This document shows, in pieces, positions 1-11,853 of a DNA stretch of 64,000 bases (the stretch's first letter is position 1; the number at the start of each line of letters is the position of its first letter). A program made the translations under genes and the position numbers. The stretch is from Streptomyces sp. NBC_01217 (GTDB lineage: Bacteria > Actinomycetota > Actinomycetes > Streptomycetales > Streptomycetaceae): contig NZ_CP108538.1 in assembly GCF_035994185.1 (NCBI RefSeq), positions 5,557,501 to 5,621,500 of the forward strand, given 5' to 3'. The notes beneath the pieces were generated by a model that made no database searches, was not told the origin of the DNA, and saw only the letters and a program-made list of their open reading frames with translations.

Positions 1-3008
<3,008 letters not shown>

Positions 3009-3134
3009 GTCCAAGGACCCTGGCGGTTTCACGGCCCCAGGGGTCACACTGGCGACGGGAAGTTGATCCGGTGGATGGCCGAAAACAGGCCATCGACCGT
3101 CGAGGATCATCCATCGAGGATTGAGGAGAGCGAC

Positions 3135-3725
3135 GTGGGGACCGTAACGCTCGGCGTTTCGATCGCGGTCCCGGAGCCCTACGGCAGCCTGCTCCAGGAG
3201 CGGCGCGCGAGCTTCGGGGATCCTGCCGCGTACGGCATTCCCACCCACGTCACGCTTCTTCCACCGACCGTGGCGCAGGCGGCCGACCTGCCCGCGATCG
3301 AGGCGTATCTCGCGCAGATCGCCACGGGCGGCCGCCCCTTTCCGATGCGGCTGTCCGGCACGGGCACCTTCCGTCCGCTCTCGCCGGTCGTCTTCGTCCA
3401 GGTCGTCGAAGGGGCCTCGGCCTGCACCTGGCTGCAGAAGCGGGTCCGGGACGCCTCCGGGCCGCTGGTGCGCGAGCTCCAGTTCCCGTACCACCCGCAT
3501 GTGACCGTGGCGCACGACATCCCCGAGCAGGCGATGGACCGGGCGTACGAGGAGCTCTCCGACTACGAGGCCTCCTGGACCTGCGCTTCCTTCGCGCTGT
3601 ACGAGCAGGGCCCGGACGGCGTCTGGCGCAAGATCAACGAGTTCCCGTTCGGTGCCGGGGGCAGCGCGCCCGCCGTGCCCGCGCAGGGCGGCTCCGCCGT
3701 GGACGAGCCCTCCCTGCAGCCCTGA
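3135..3725 (+). CDS. 2'-5' RNA ligase family protein
   Basis: This 196-residue protein has the two-histidine (2H) phosphoesterase signature, with one H-V-T near the N terminus (PTHVTLLPP) and a second in HPHVTVAHD near residue 119. Family members hydrolyse or form 2',5'- or cyclic phosphate linkages in RNA or small nucleotides; the real substrate here is unknown. The GTG at 3135 is chosen because TTGAGGAG precedes it by six bases; the open frame extends 24 codons upstream without a ribosome site. The last 20 residues are Gly/Ala/Pro-rich and probably disordered. It lies 126 bp after trpS in the same direction. Confidence 0.88.
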   Translation: MGTVTLGVSIAVPEPYGSLLQERRASFGDPAAYGIPTHVTLLPPTVAQAADLPAIEAYLAQIATGGRPFPMRLSGTGTFRPLSPVVFVQVVEGASACTWLQKRVRDASGPLVRELQFPYHPHVTVAHDIPEQAMDRAYEELSDYEASWTCASFALYEQGPDGVWRKINEFPFGAGGSAPAVPAQGGSAVDEPSLQP

Positions 3726-3738
3726 ACTGTCTCCCGGA

Positions 3739-3768
3739 CCGCCCCGGCGGCGCCCGAGGACCGGGCGG
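3739..3768. terminator. hairpin between convergent genes
   Basis: CCGCCCCGG and CCGGGCGG form a GC-rich stem with a single bulged C, lying between the stop at 3725 and the opposing stop at 3771. There is no U-tract on either side, which is common for Streptomyces terminators. Confidence 0.4.
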
Positions 3769-3770
3769 AT

Positions 3771-4571
3771 TCAGACCGGCAGGCGCCGGAACAGCGGACG
3801 CGGCAGATGCCGCAGTGCCGACATCACTACACGCAGTGACCCCGGCACCCACACCGTCTCCGAACGCCGCCGCAGACCCGTCACGATCGCCTCGGCGACC
3901 GCGTCCGGAGTCGTCGTGAGAGGCGATGCCTCCAGAGGCGCGGCGGCGAACCGTGCCGCGGTGAGCCGCGGGGCCGCTGCCCCGGCCGTGGTTTTCGGGT
4001 GTACGACACCGGGGCGTACGACCATCACATGAACCCCTGTGCCGTACAGCGCGTCCCCCAGGCCCTGCGTGAACGCGTCCAGGCCTGCTTTGCTGGACCC
4101 GTAGATGAAATCGGCGCGACGGGCGCGCTCACCTGCCACCGAGGACAGCACCACCAGCGAGCCGTGCCCCTGCGCCTGGAGCGCGCCGGCGCACACCAGC
4201 CCGGCGGAGACGGCCCCCGTGTAGTTGGTCTGCGCGACCCGGACCGCGGAGAGCGGCTCCTCCTCGTCACGCCCCTGGTCGCCCGCGATGCCGAAGGCGA
4301 GGAGCACCATGTCGATGTCGCCCTCGGCGAAGATCTTGCCGAGTACGGTCTCGTGGGACTCGGAGTCGAGGGCGTCGAAGTCGACCGTACGGACGTCGGC
4401 GCCGCGTGCGCGCAGCCCGGCGGCGGCCGAGTCGAGGGCGGGGGAGGGGCGGCCGGCGAGCCGGACCGTACGGGTCCGGCGGGCGATCAGCCGGCGTGCG
4501 GTGGCGAGGGCGATCTCCGACGTGCCGCCGAGAACGAGCAGGGACTGCGGGGCACCGAAGGCGTCCTTCAC
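3771..4571 (-). CDS. dprE2: SDR oxidoreductase, decaprenylphosphoryl-2-keto-ribose reductase (DprE2)-like
   Basis: Short-chain dehydrogenase of 266 residues. The N-terminal Rossmann motif is the atypical VLGGTSEIA (residues 13-21), as in DprE2, and the catalytic Ser-Tyr-Lys set is SSVAG followed by YGSSKAG. DprE2 reduces the 2-keto sugar made by DprE1, completing the ribose-to-arabinose epimerisation of a polyprenyl-phosphate pentose. The start is GTG at 4571, with AGGAGT eight bases upstream. It follows the DprE1-like gene by 61 bp and is probably co-transcribed. Streptomyces lacks the mycobacterial arabinogalactan, so the product may be an arabinosyl donor for another wall polymer. Confidence 0.85.
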   Translation of the reverse strand: MKDAFGAPQSLLVLGGTSEIALATARRLIARRTRTVRLAGRPSPALDSAAAGLRARGADVRTVDFDALDSESHETVLGKIFAEGDIDMVLLAFGIAGDQGRDEEEPLSAVRVAQTNYTGAVSAGLVCAGALQAQGHGSLVVLSSVAGERARRADFIYGSSKAGLDAFTQGLGDALYGTGVHVMVVRPGVVHPKTTAGAAAPRLTAARFAAAPLEASPLTTTPDAVAEAIVTGLRRRSETVWVPGSLRVVMSALRHLPRPLFRRLPV

Positions 4572-4632
4572 GGAAACACTCCTTGCAGATGAATCGGACG
4601 AAGGGGAAAGGAAAGGGGGGATCGCGGCGCTC

Positions 4633-5982
4633 TCAGAGCGACAGGCGGCGTGACAGGTCCGAGCGGAACGCCCCGTTCGGGTCCAGCTCGGCGCGCAGCG
4701 ACCGGAAGTCGGCCAGCCGTGGATACATCGCGGCCAGCATCTGGGGCCGCAGCCGGGAGTCCTTCGCCAGACAGACCCGGCCGCCGGCCCCGGCCACCTC
4801 CTCGTCCAGCGAGTCCAGGAACCGGGCCAGCCCCGGCAGGGCGGCGGGCAGATCGAGGGCGAGCGTCCAGCCGGGCATCGGGAACGACAGCCAGCCGGGG
4901 TCGCCCGCGCCGAACCGTTTGAGCACGGCGAGGAGCGACGGACAGCGCCGGTGGGAGATCCGGCGCACGATCCGGCGCAGCGTCTCCTCCTGTCCGTGCC
5001 CGACGACGAACTGGTAGCGCACGGACCCGCCGCGGCCGTGGATCCGGTTCCAGTGCGGCAGGCAGTCCAGGGGGTGGAAGAACGTGGACAGCCGCTGCAG
5101 TTCCCCGATGCGGTACTTGGGGGCCGTGCGGTAGCGGAGCTCGTTGAAGAGGGCGACGGAGGTGCGGCTGAGCAGCCCCTCCGGTACGAGGGCGGGGGTG
5201 GCGGGCAGCTGTCCGGGATTGAACGCGAGCGGAGTGTGCCGGGCGCGCGCCGGTAGCGCGTACCGGGGTACGTGCTCCCCTCGGGTGAGTACGGAGCGCC
5301 CTGTCGCCCGGCCGCGGGCGAGGAGATCGATCCAGGCGGCGGAGTAGCGGTAGCGGTGGTCCCCGGCGGAGAGCCTGGCCAGCAGGTCGTCCAGGTCGAT
5401 GGTCCGTTCGGTGTCGACCGACATCCAGGAGCTGGTGACGCGGTGGCACCGGAGCGTGGCCGAGAGGATCACCCCCGTCAGGCCGAGGCCGCCCGCGGTC
5501 GCGTGGAAGAGATCGGTGCCGGGGCGGACCGTACGGATCTCGCCCTCGGCGGTCAGCAGCTCCAGCTGCTGGACGTGCCGGGAGAAGGAGCCGGAGAAGT
5601 GATGGTTGCGGCCGTGGATGTCGGCGCCGATCGCGCCGCCCACGGTGACATAACGGGTGGCCGGTGTGACGGGGACGAACCAGCCGAGCGGCAGCAGGAC
5701 CTCCATCAGCCGGTGCAGGCTGACCCCGGCGTCGCAGACGACCAGGCCGGTCGCGGCGTCGATGGTGCGGATCCGGTTCAGCGCGGTCATGTCGAGGACG
5801 GAGCCGCCCGCGTTCTGTGCCGCGTCGCCGTGGGCCCGGCCGAGGCCCCGGGCGATGGAGCCGCGGGGCCCGCACCCGCGCACCGTCGCCGCCGCCTCCT
5901 CGTACGTACGGGGGCGAAAGCGCAGGGCGGTCGTCGGGGCGGTACGGCCCCAGCCGGTCAGGGACACGGTGTCGACAGACAT
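4633..5982 (-). CDS. dprE1: FAD-linked oxidoreductase, decaprenylphosphoryl-ribose oxidase (DprE1)-like
   Basis: Protein of 449 residues with an N-terminal FAD-binding (PCMH/VAO) domain (GRAHGDAAQNAGG, VGGAIGADIHGRNHH) and a C-terminal substrate domain ending SDLSRRLSL, as in DprE1. Compared from memory with the M. tuberculosis enzyme, the catalytic lysine is kept in LAKDSR (Lys407), while the cysteine attacked by benzothiazinones is replaced by alanine (Ala375 in GWTLALDL). The role is FAD-dependent oxidation of a polyprenylphosphoryl ribose, the first epimerisation half-reaction, with the downstream gene as partner. ATG at 5982 is the only in-frame ATG near the family N terminus; its ribosome site is weak. 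Confidence 0.88.
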   Translation of the reverse strand: MSVDTVSLTGWGRTAPTTALRFRPRTYEEAAATVRGCGPRGSIARGLGRAHGDAAQNAGGSVLDMTALNRIRTIDAATGLVVCDAGVSLHRLMEVLLPLGWFVPVTPATRYVTVGGAIGADIHGRNHHFSGSFSRHVQQLELLTAEGEIRTVRPGTDLFHATAGGLGLTGVILSATLRCHRVTSSWMSVDTERTIDLDDLLARLSAGDHRYRYSAAWIDLLARGRATGRSVLTRGEHVPRYALPARARHTPLAFNPGQLPATPALVPEGLLSRTSVALFNELRYRTAPKYRIGELQRLSTFFHPLDCLPHWNRIHGRGGSVRYQFVVGHGQEETLRRIVRRISHRRCPSLLAVLKRFGAGDPGWLSFPMPGWTLALDLPAALPGLARFLDSLDEEVAGAGGRVCLAKDSRLRPQMLAAMYPRLADFRSLRAELDPNGAFRSDLSRRLSL

Positions 5983-6123
5983 GATGGTGACCGTATCGCC
6001 CGAGAAAACCCTTTCGAGGGATTTGTTACAACGCTCACCGGTATGGGTGATTGAAGAAGCGTCAGCCCGTACGGCAACGAAGGGGATGCCGGATTTCCGT
6101 GCCCAGGAGGGTAGTCGTACGTC

Positions 6124-7056
6124 ATGGACTGGCTGAGAAACCTCCCCGTCATCGGGCCGATCGTCTCCCGGCTGATGGCGACGCACGCCTGGCGCTCGTA
6201 TGAGGCGCTGGAACGGGTCCACTGGACCAGGCTCGCCGCCGCGATCACCTTCATCAGCTTTCTGGCGCTCTTCCCGCTGATCGCGGTCGGCGCGGCGATC
6301 GGTGCCGCGCTGCTCTCCACCGAGCAGCTCCACAAGATCGAGGACAAGATCGCCGATCAGGTGCCGGGCATCTCCGACCAGCTCGGCATCAGCAATCTGG
6401 TGGCCAACGCGGGCACGGTCGGGCTGGTCGCCGGTGTGGTGCTGCTCTTCACCGGTGTCGGCTGGGTCGGTGCGATGCGGGGCTGTCTGCGCGCCGTGTG
6501 GGGCATGGACGACAGGGACCTGGGCAATCCGGTCGTCCGCCGGCTCAAGGACGTCGGGCTGCTGCTCGGTCTCGGCGGGGCGGCGCTCGTGACGCTCGCC
6601 ATCTCCTCGGCCGGATCCGTGGCGGTCGGCCGGACCGCCGGTCTGCTGGGCATCTCGGACCGCGGCGCGGGCGCTGTGGTGCTGCAGGTGGCCGCCATCG
6701 TCGTGGCGGCCCTCGCCGACTTCCTGCTGCTGCTCTATCTGCTGACGCTGCTGCCCGGCGTCGAGCCGCCGCGCCGCAGGCTGCTGGTCGCCGGTGTGAT
6801 CGGCGCGATCGGCTTCGAGCTGCTCAAGCTGCTGCTGGGCAGCTATATGAAGGGCGTCGCGTCGAAGAGCATGTACGGCGCCTTCGGAGTGCCGATCGCG
6901 CTGCTGCTGTGGATCAACTTCACGGCAAAGCTGTTGCTGTACTGCGCCGCCTGGACGGCGACGCGGAGCAGCGGCAAGGACACGGGGAAGGAATCCGCGG
7001 CCGTCAGCGACGGGGAAGACGGCGAACCAGGTCCGGCAGCGGCCAGCGCCGGTTGA
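6124..7056 (+). CDS. YihY/virulence factor BrkB family membrane protein
   Basis: A 310-residue integral membrane protein. The ALERVHWTRLAAAITFISFLALFPL start and the later GWVGAMRGCLRAVWGM segment are typical of the YihY/BrkB family, once misnamed ribonuclease BN; its function is unsettled. Six hydrophobic segments can be counted between residues 40 and 280, and the tail is hydrophilic. The ATG at 6124 has AGGAGG about 13 bases upstream, a longer gap than usual. The last 53 bases overlap the 3' end of the opposing carboxypeptidase gene. Confidence 0.88.
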   Translation: MDWLRNLPVIGPIVSRLMATHAWRSYEALERVHWTRLAAAITFISFLALFPLIAVGAAIGAALLSTEQLHKIEDKIADQVPGISDQLGISNLVANAGTVGLVAGVVLLFTGVGWVGAMRGCLRAVWGMDDRDLGNPVVRRLKDVGLLLGLGGAALVTLAISSAGSVAVGRTAGLLGISDRGAGAVVLQVAAIVVAALADFLLLLYLLTLLPGVEPPRRRLLVAGVIGAIGFELLKLLLGSYMKGVASKSMYGAFGVPIALLLWINFTAKLLLYCAAWTATRSSGKDTGKESAAVSDGEDGEPGPAAASAG

Positions 7057-8257
7057 CCAGGAACACCCCGCCGGCCAGCAGCACCAGGACGCCTCCGACG
7101 ATCCCCAGCGCGATCCCGGCGCCGCCGCCCCCGGTGGTGGCGGCGGCGGTGTGCGAGGGACCGTTCCTGCCCTCGTCGTCCTTTCCGTTCGCCGCGGCGG
7201 GGCCCTTCCCGCTGCCGGTCCCGCTGTCGGTGTCGGCGGACTTCGGGGGCACCAGTTCGCCGACCGGGGTCACCTTGCCGCTCGCGGCGAAGCCCCAGTC
7301 GAGGAGGCTGGCGGATTCCTTGTAGACGGCGTGCCGTTCATCGGCCGAGGGGTTCATGACGGTGACGAGCAGAACCTTGCCGTCGCGCTCGGCGACGCCC
7401 GTGAAGGTGTTGCCCGCGTGCGTGGTGTAGCCGTTCTTGACGCCTGCGATGCCCTTGTACGGGGTGACGCCGTCCGCGCCGGTCAGCAGCCGGTTGGTGT
7501 TCTGGATGGCGAGGCTCTCGCGCTTGCCGTCCTTCTGTGGGCCGGGGAACTTCGCCTCGGCCGTCGAGCAGTACTCCCGGAAGTCCGCCTTCTGCAGCCC
7601 GCTGCGGGCGAACAGCGTCAGGTCGTACGCGCTGGAGACCTGACCGGGCGCGTCGTACCCGTCGGGCGACACCACCTTCGTGTCGAGCGCCTGCAACTCC
7701 TCGGCGTGCGCCTGCATGTCGGCGACGGTCTTGGGAATGCCACCGTACATCGAGGACAGCACATGCACCGCGTCGTTGCCCGAACGCAGGAACACCCCGA
7801 GCCACAGATCGCGGACCGTATAGCTGAGGTTCGCCTTGACGCCGACCAGGCTGCTGCCCTCGCCGACTGCGGCGAGGTCCTTGCTCTGCACCGTGTACGT
7901 CCGGGTCTGCGGCTGCAGCGCGGGCAGCACGGTGTCCGCGAAGAGCATCTTCATGGTGGAGGCGGGAGGCAGCCGCCAGTGCGGGTTGTGCGCGGCGAGA
8001 ATCTCGCCGTTCTCGGCGTCCGCGACGATCCAGGACCTGCCCGTCAGGCCCTTGGGCAGCACGGGGGCGCCGGCCCCCAGCTTGACCTGCGTGCCGGTCC
8101 GGCTCAGCAGCTCGCCCCCGACCCGGGACATCCCGGAGGGCGGCTTCGGCTTGTCGTCGGAAGTGTCCTTGTCGACGGCCGATGCCGGAGTGATGACAAA
8201 TGTGGACAACAAGGCGGCAGAGGTGACCGTCAATGCGATCTTTTTCAGAGCAGGCAC
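7004..8257 (-). CDS. serine-type D-alanyl-D-alanine carboxypeptidase (S11 family)
   Basis: Secreted penicillin-binding protein of 417 residues that trims the terminal D-Ala of peptidoglycan stem peptides. It has an N-terminal signal peptide (KKIALTVTSAALL...ASA), the SxxK motif as STMK, SxN as SGN in FLRSGNDAV, and the third motif as KNG in GVKNGYTTHAGN, where KTG is commoner. A Ser/Gly/Thr-rich linker precedes a C-terminal transmembrane anchor (GIALGIVGGVLVLLAGGVFLV) and a basic cytoplasmic tail, so the enzyme is tethered to the outer face. The start is taken as GTG 8257 by the signal-peptide position; the ribosome site is weak. Confidence 0.9.
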   Translation of the reverse strand: MPALKKIALTVTSAALLSTFVITPASAVDKDTSDDKPKPPSGMSRVGGELLSRTGTQVKLGAGAPVLPKGLTGRSWIVADAENGEILAAHNPHWRLPPASTMKMLFADTVLPALQPQTRTYTVQSKDLAAVGEGSSLVGVKANLSYTVRDLWLGVFLRSGNDAVHVLSSMYGGIPKTVADMQAHAEELQALDTKVVSPDGYDAPGQVSSAYDLTLFARSGLQKADFREYCSTAEAKFPGPQKDGKRESLAIQNTNRLLTGADGVTPYKGIAGVKNGYTTHAGNTFTGVAERDGKVLLVTVMNPSADERHAVYKESASLLDWGFAASGKVTPVGELVPPKSADTDSGTGSGKGPAAANGKDDEGRNGPSHTAAATTGGGGAGIALGIVGGVLVLLAGGVFLVNRRWPLPDLVRRLPRR

Positions 8258-8378
8258 GGTCGGAAACGTACAGGGTGAAGATATGGATGGGGACATGGAC
8301 GGCTTGACCCGCCGTGCGTACCGCCGGGACAGCCCACCCCGGGCGACTTCGCCGTCACGAGGCGGCGATACTGGGTCC

Positions 8379-8624
8379 ATGAAGCTCAGCCGCCCCGTCT
8401 CCTGGTTCCTGCTCGCTTTCGGGGTGTGGAGCTGGTTCATCTGGATCACTTTCGTCAAGAACCTGTGGAAGGACAGCAGCGGACTCGCCTTCGACGACGC
8501 GGGTGATCCGACTGCGTACTTCTGGGTGCATCTGCTGCTCGCGATCACGTCCTTTCTTCTGGGGACGGCCATTGGTGTGATCGGGTTCCGTGGAGTCAGA
8601 GCCCTGCGCCGCGAGCGTTCATAA
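8379..8624 (+). CDS. small membrane protein (SCO4848-like)
   Basis: An 81-residue protein with two transmembrane helices (about 8-28 and 48-68) separated by a hydrophilic loop (KNLWKDSSGLAFDDAGDPTA). I recognise it as the small family known from the equivalent S. coelicolor locus; no biochemical role is known to me. The ATG at 8379 fits the first helix. It is divergent from the carboxypeptidase and lies 29 bp before the metallophosphoesterase, so the two may share a transcript. Confidence 0.8.
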   Translation: MKLSRPVSWFLLAFGVWSWFIWITFVKNLWKDSSGLAFDDAGDPTAYFWVHLLLAITSFLLGTAIGVIGFRGVRALRRERS

Positions 8625-8653
8625 CAAGCCGTACGACGGCGGAGGAGTCGCAA

Positions 8654-10009
8654 GTGGCAGTGGCCGGTCTCGCACTGATGGCGGTCGTGGTGCTCGCGCT
8701 GCTCGTCGGCGTACACCGCTATCTGTGGCGCCGTTTCGTCGGCGACACGACGGCCGAGGGCAGCGCCCTGCGCACGGCCGGCACGGTGGCCGCGTACCTC
8801 CTGCCGCTGCTGAGCGTCGGCGCCCTGGTGTCCGGGCGTACGGGGGCGCCCTTCTGGCTCCAGCAGGTGCTGGCCTGGCCGGGCTATCTGTGGCTGGCCG
8901 CGCTGCTTTATCTGACGCTCGCTCTGCTGGTGGGCGAGGCGGTACGGCCGGTCCTGCGCCGGGTGCTCGCGGCCCGTGCGGCTCGCGCGGAGATCACGGA
9001 CGCGGCGTCAGCGGACGGCGCAGGCGGTGCGGACCGGACACGTGGGGCGGACGAGCCGGATTCCCCCTCGGCTGCGGAGCCGCTCGCGCGGAAGGCGTCC
9101 GGCACCGGCACCTCCGCAGCCGGCACTCTCCTGGCCGAAGCCGAAGCCGAAGTTTCCGATCCGTCGTCGCGGTCCGTCGCCGCCCCCACCCGGCGTCTGT
9201 TCGTCGCGCGGGCCGTCGGGGGTGCTGCCGCCGTCGCCGGGCTCGGGACGGTCGGGCAGGGCACGTACGGCGTGCTGCGCGGGCCGCGGGTCAAGCGGAT
9301 CACCGTGCCGCTCGCCAAGCTGCCCCGCTCCGCGCACGGCTTCCGTATCGCCGTCGTCAGCGACATCCACCTCGGCCCGGTCCTCGGCCGCGCCCACACC
9401 CAGCGGATCGTCGACACGATCAACCGGACCCAGCCGGATCTGGTCGCCGTCGTCGGGGACCTCGTCGACGGGACCGTCGCCGACCTCGGCCCGGCCGCGG
9501 AGCCGCTCGCACAGCTGAGCGCCCGCCGGGGGAGCTTCTTCGTCACCGGCAACCACGAGTACTACTCCGGCGCCGCCCAATGGGTCGATCACGTACGGGA
9601 ACTCGGCCTTCACCCCTTGGAGAACGCCCGGGTCGAGATCGGCGGGTTCGATCTCGCGGGCGTCAACGACATCGGCGGGGAGAGCGAGGGGCAGGGGCCC
9701 GACTTCGAGCGCGCCCTCGGCGACCGGGACCGTACCCGCGCCGCCGTCCTCCTCGCCCACCAGCCGGTCGTCATCCGCGATGCCGTCGCCCACGGCGTGG
9801 ACCTCCAGCTCTCCGGACACACCCACGGTGGCCAGCTCTGGCCGGGCAACTACATCGCGGAACTGGCCAATCCCACGGTCGCCGGGCTCGACCGCTACGG
9901 CGACACGCAGCTGTACGTCTCGCGGGGCGCGGGTGCCTGGGGGCCGCCCGTGCGGGTCGGTGCGCCCTCCGACATCACCGTCGTGGAACTCGCCTCCCAC
10001 CAGGCCTGA
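8654..10009 (+). CDS. membrane-anchored metallophosphoesterase
   Basis: Protein of 451 residues. The first 110 or so hold three hydrophobic segments. A charged linker and a second hydrophobic stretch near residue 185 follow, then a calcineurin-like phosphoesterase domain with all metal motifs: VSDIHLG, VGDLVDG, GNHEYYSG and the final SGHTHGGQLWPG. This architecture resembles the YkuE/YaeI group of membrane-associated phosphodiesterases, some of which act on lipid phosphodiesters; the substrate here is unknown. GTG 8654 has GGAGGAG seven bases upstream. Confidence 0.9.
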   Translation: MAVAGLALMAVVVLALLVGVHRYLWRRFVGDTTAEGSALRTAGTVAAYLLPLLSVGALVSGRTGAPFWLQQVLAWPGYLWLAALLYLTLALLVGEAVRPVLRRVLAARAARAEITDAASADGAGGADRTRGADEPDSPSAAEPLARKASGTGTSAAGTLLAEAEAEVSDPSSRSVAAPTRRLFVARAVGGAAAVAGLGTVGQGTYGVLRGPRVKRITVPLAKLPRSAHGFRIAVVSDIHLGPVLGRAHTQRIVDTINRTQPDLVAVVGDLVDGTVADLGPAAEPLAQLSARRGSFFVTGNHEYYSGAAQWVDHVRELGLHPLENARVEIGGFDLAGVNDIGGESEGQGPDFERALGDRDRTRAAVLLAHQPVVIRDAVAHGVDLQLSGHTHGGQLWPGNYIAELANPTVAGLDRYGDTQLYVSRGAGAWGPPVRVGAPSDITVVELASHQA

Positions 10010-10196
10010 CTCTCTGTTGATGGCTTGTTACCAACCCTGCGGCATCGCCAAGGTTTCAAGTGCCGAACAAAAGGCTATGAGTCCCAGTTTTGCTCTTCCA
10101 GATGTGAAAATCGTGTGATTGGCTGAGCGTGAGCATGCGGTGATGTGCGTATCTGAACGCAACGCCGAGGTGGGGCTGTTAAGGGAGAGCACGGCA

Positions 10197-11753
10197 ATGC
10201 GGTCGATCCGGCTACGGATTCTCGCGATTCTCGCGGTATTGGTCATCGCAGGCGTCGGCGCCTGGCAGTTGCTTCCCTCGAACGAGGTGAAGAAGGACCC
10301 GATCGCGGTCGGAACGACGGACGAAGTCACCTCGCTCGATCCGGCGGGTGCCTACGACGCCGGTTCCTGGGCGATGTACAGCAACATCTATCAGTCCCTC
10401 ATGACGTTCAAGTCCGGGGCGATCGTCCCCGAACCCGACGCCGCCGAGAGCTGTGGGTTCATCGGGCAGAAGCTGCAGACGTACCAGTGCAAGCTGCGTG
10501 ACGATCTGTTCTTCTCCAACGGTCGCAAGATGACCGCCGCCGATGTCAAGTACTCCATCGAGCGGATGATCAGGATCAAGACGGATGTCGGTCCGTCGGT
10601 GCTGTTCCCGAGCCTCAAGAACGTGGTGTCCGAGGGCCGGACCATCACCTTCAACCTCTCCTCGCGTGACGCGACCTTCCCGCAGAAGCTCGCCACGGGA
10701 GCCGGTTCCATCGTCGACCGCGAGTCGTACCCGGCGGACAAGCTCCGTTCCGGGGACGTGGTCGACGGCTCGGGTCCGTACATCCTGAAGGCGTACCAGC
10801 CGGGCGTCACCGCCGAGCTGGTCCCCAACCCCCGGTACAAGGGTGCGCTGAAGAAGGCCGGTGTCCCGGTCACCGTGCACTACTACAAGGAGTCCGACGC
10901 GCTCCTGTCGGCCTGGAAGACCGGACAGGTCGATGTGACGCACCGGCAGCTGCCGCCGTCCACGCTCGCCGGGCTGAACCCTGGCGACCCCGATCTGCGC
11001 GTCACCGAGGCGGACAGTGCCGAGATCCGCAATCTCGTCTTCAACGTCCGCGCCGGCTCGCCGTTCGCGAACAAGAAGGTCCGCCAGGCCGTCGCGTCGA
11101 TCATCGACCGCGGGCCGCTGGTGACCGATGTCTACAAGGGCACGGTCGAACCGCTCTACTCGCTGATCCCGCAGGGCTACATCGGGCACAGCACACCGTT
11201 CTTCGACGCCTATCCCGCACCCGACTCCAAGCGTGCCAAGGAGCTGCTGCAGGAGGCCGGCGTGCAGACGCCGCTGCACATCAACTTCGCCTACCGCGGC
11301 GGCGACGAGGCGTACGCGAAGGAGACGGCGGAACTGCGCCGCCAGCTGGAGGCGAACGGGCTGTTCAAGGTCTCGGTCAAGGCAGTCGACTGGCAGCAGT
11401 TCCAGAAGGAGTACGCGGCCGGCAAGTACGACGCGTACACCGTCGGCTGGCTCCCCGACTACCCGGACCCCGACACCTTCAGCCAGCCGCTGGTCGGCCG
11501 CGAGAACAGCCTTCACAACGGCTACACCAGCAAGAAGATGGACGCCCTGATCGGCGCCACGCTGCAGTACAGCGACCGCAGTCGTACCGCGACGGACTTC
11601 AAGCAGCTCCAGGCGCTGGTCGGCGAGGACGTGCCGCTCGTGCCGCTGTGGCAGAAGAAGGACTACGTCGTCAGCACGACCGATGTCTCCGGTTCGCAGT
11701 ACCTCTCGGACGGCACCGGCATCTGGCGGCTGTGGGAGCTGCGGCGGATCTGA
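10197..11753 (+). CDS. ABC transporter substrate-binding protein, family 5 (peptide type)
   Basis: Protein of 518 residues with an N-terminal hydrophobic segment (ILAILAVLVIAGVGAWQLL) and no lipobox cysteine, so it is either membrane-anchored or released after signal cleavage. The rest is a class C solute-binding fold: GTTDEVTSLDPAGAYD at the start of the mature part, FSNGRKMTAADVKYSIERM in the middle and LPDYPDPDTFSQPL near residue 420. The family captures oligopeptides, nickel or similar ligands for ABC importers, but no permease or ATPase lies nearby, so it is an orphan. ATG 10197 follows AAGGGAGAG by seven bases. Confidence 0.9.
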   Translation: MRSIRLRILAILAVLVIAGVGAWQLLPSNEVKKDPIAVGTTDEVTSLDPAGAYDAGSWAMYSNIYQSLMTFKSGAIVPEPDAAESCGFIGQKLQTYQCKLRDDLFFSNGRKMTAADVKYSIERMIRIKTDVGPSVLFPSLKNVVSEGRTITFNLSSRDATFPQKLATGAGSIVDRESYPADKLRSGDVVDGSGPYILKAYQPGVTAELVPNPRYKGALKKAGVPVTVHYYKESDALLSAWKTGQVDVTHRQLPPSTLAGLNPGDPDLRVTEADSAEIRNLVFNVRAGSPFANKKVRQAVASIIDRGPLVTDVYKGTVEPLYSLIPQGYIGHSTPFFDAYPAPDSKRAKELLQEAGVQTPLHINFAYRGGDEAYAKETAELRRQLEANGLFKVSVKAVDWQQFQKEYAAGKYDAYTVGWLPDYPDPDTFSQPLVGRENSLHNGYTSKKMDALIGATLQYSDRSRTATDFKQLQALVGEDVPLVPLWQKKDYVVSTTDVSGSQYLSDGTGIWRLWELRRI

Positions 11754-11789
11754 CGGTCCGCGGCGCCGCATCCGGCGCGTACGGAAAGA

Positions 11790-11825
11790 GGGGCGGTCGT
11801 CCCGGCGCTGCCGGACGGCCGCCCC
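11790..11825. terminator. bidirectional hairpin terminator
   Basis: GGGGCGGTCGTCC and the opposing GGACGGCCGCCCC form a long GC stem with one wobble pair and one bulge, between the convergent stops at 11753 and 11854. It could serve both transcripts. Confidence 0.6.
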
Positions 11826-11853
11826 TTCGTCTGTCCGCCTGTCTGCGCGGACC

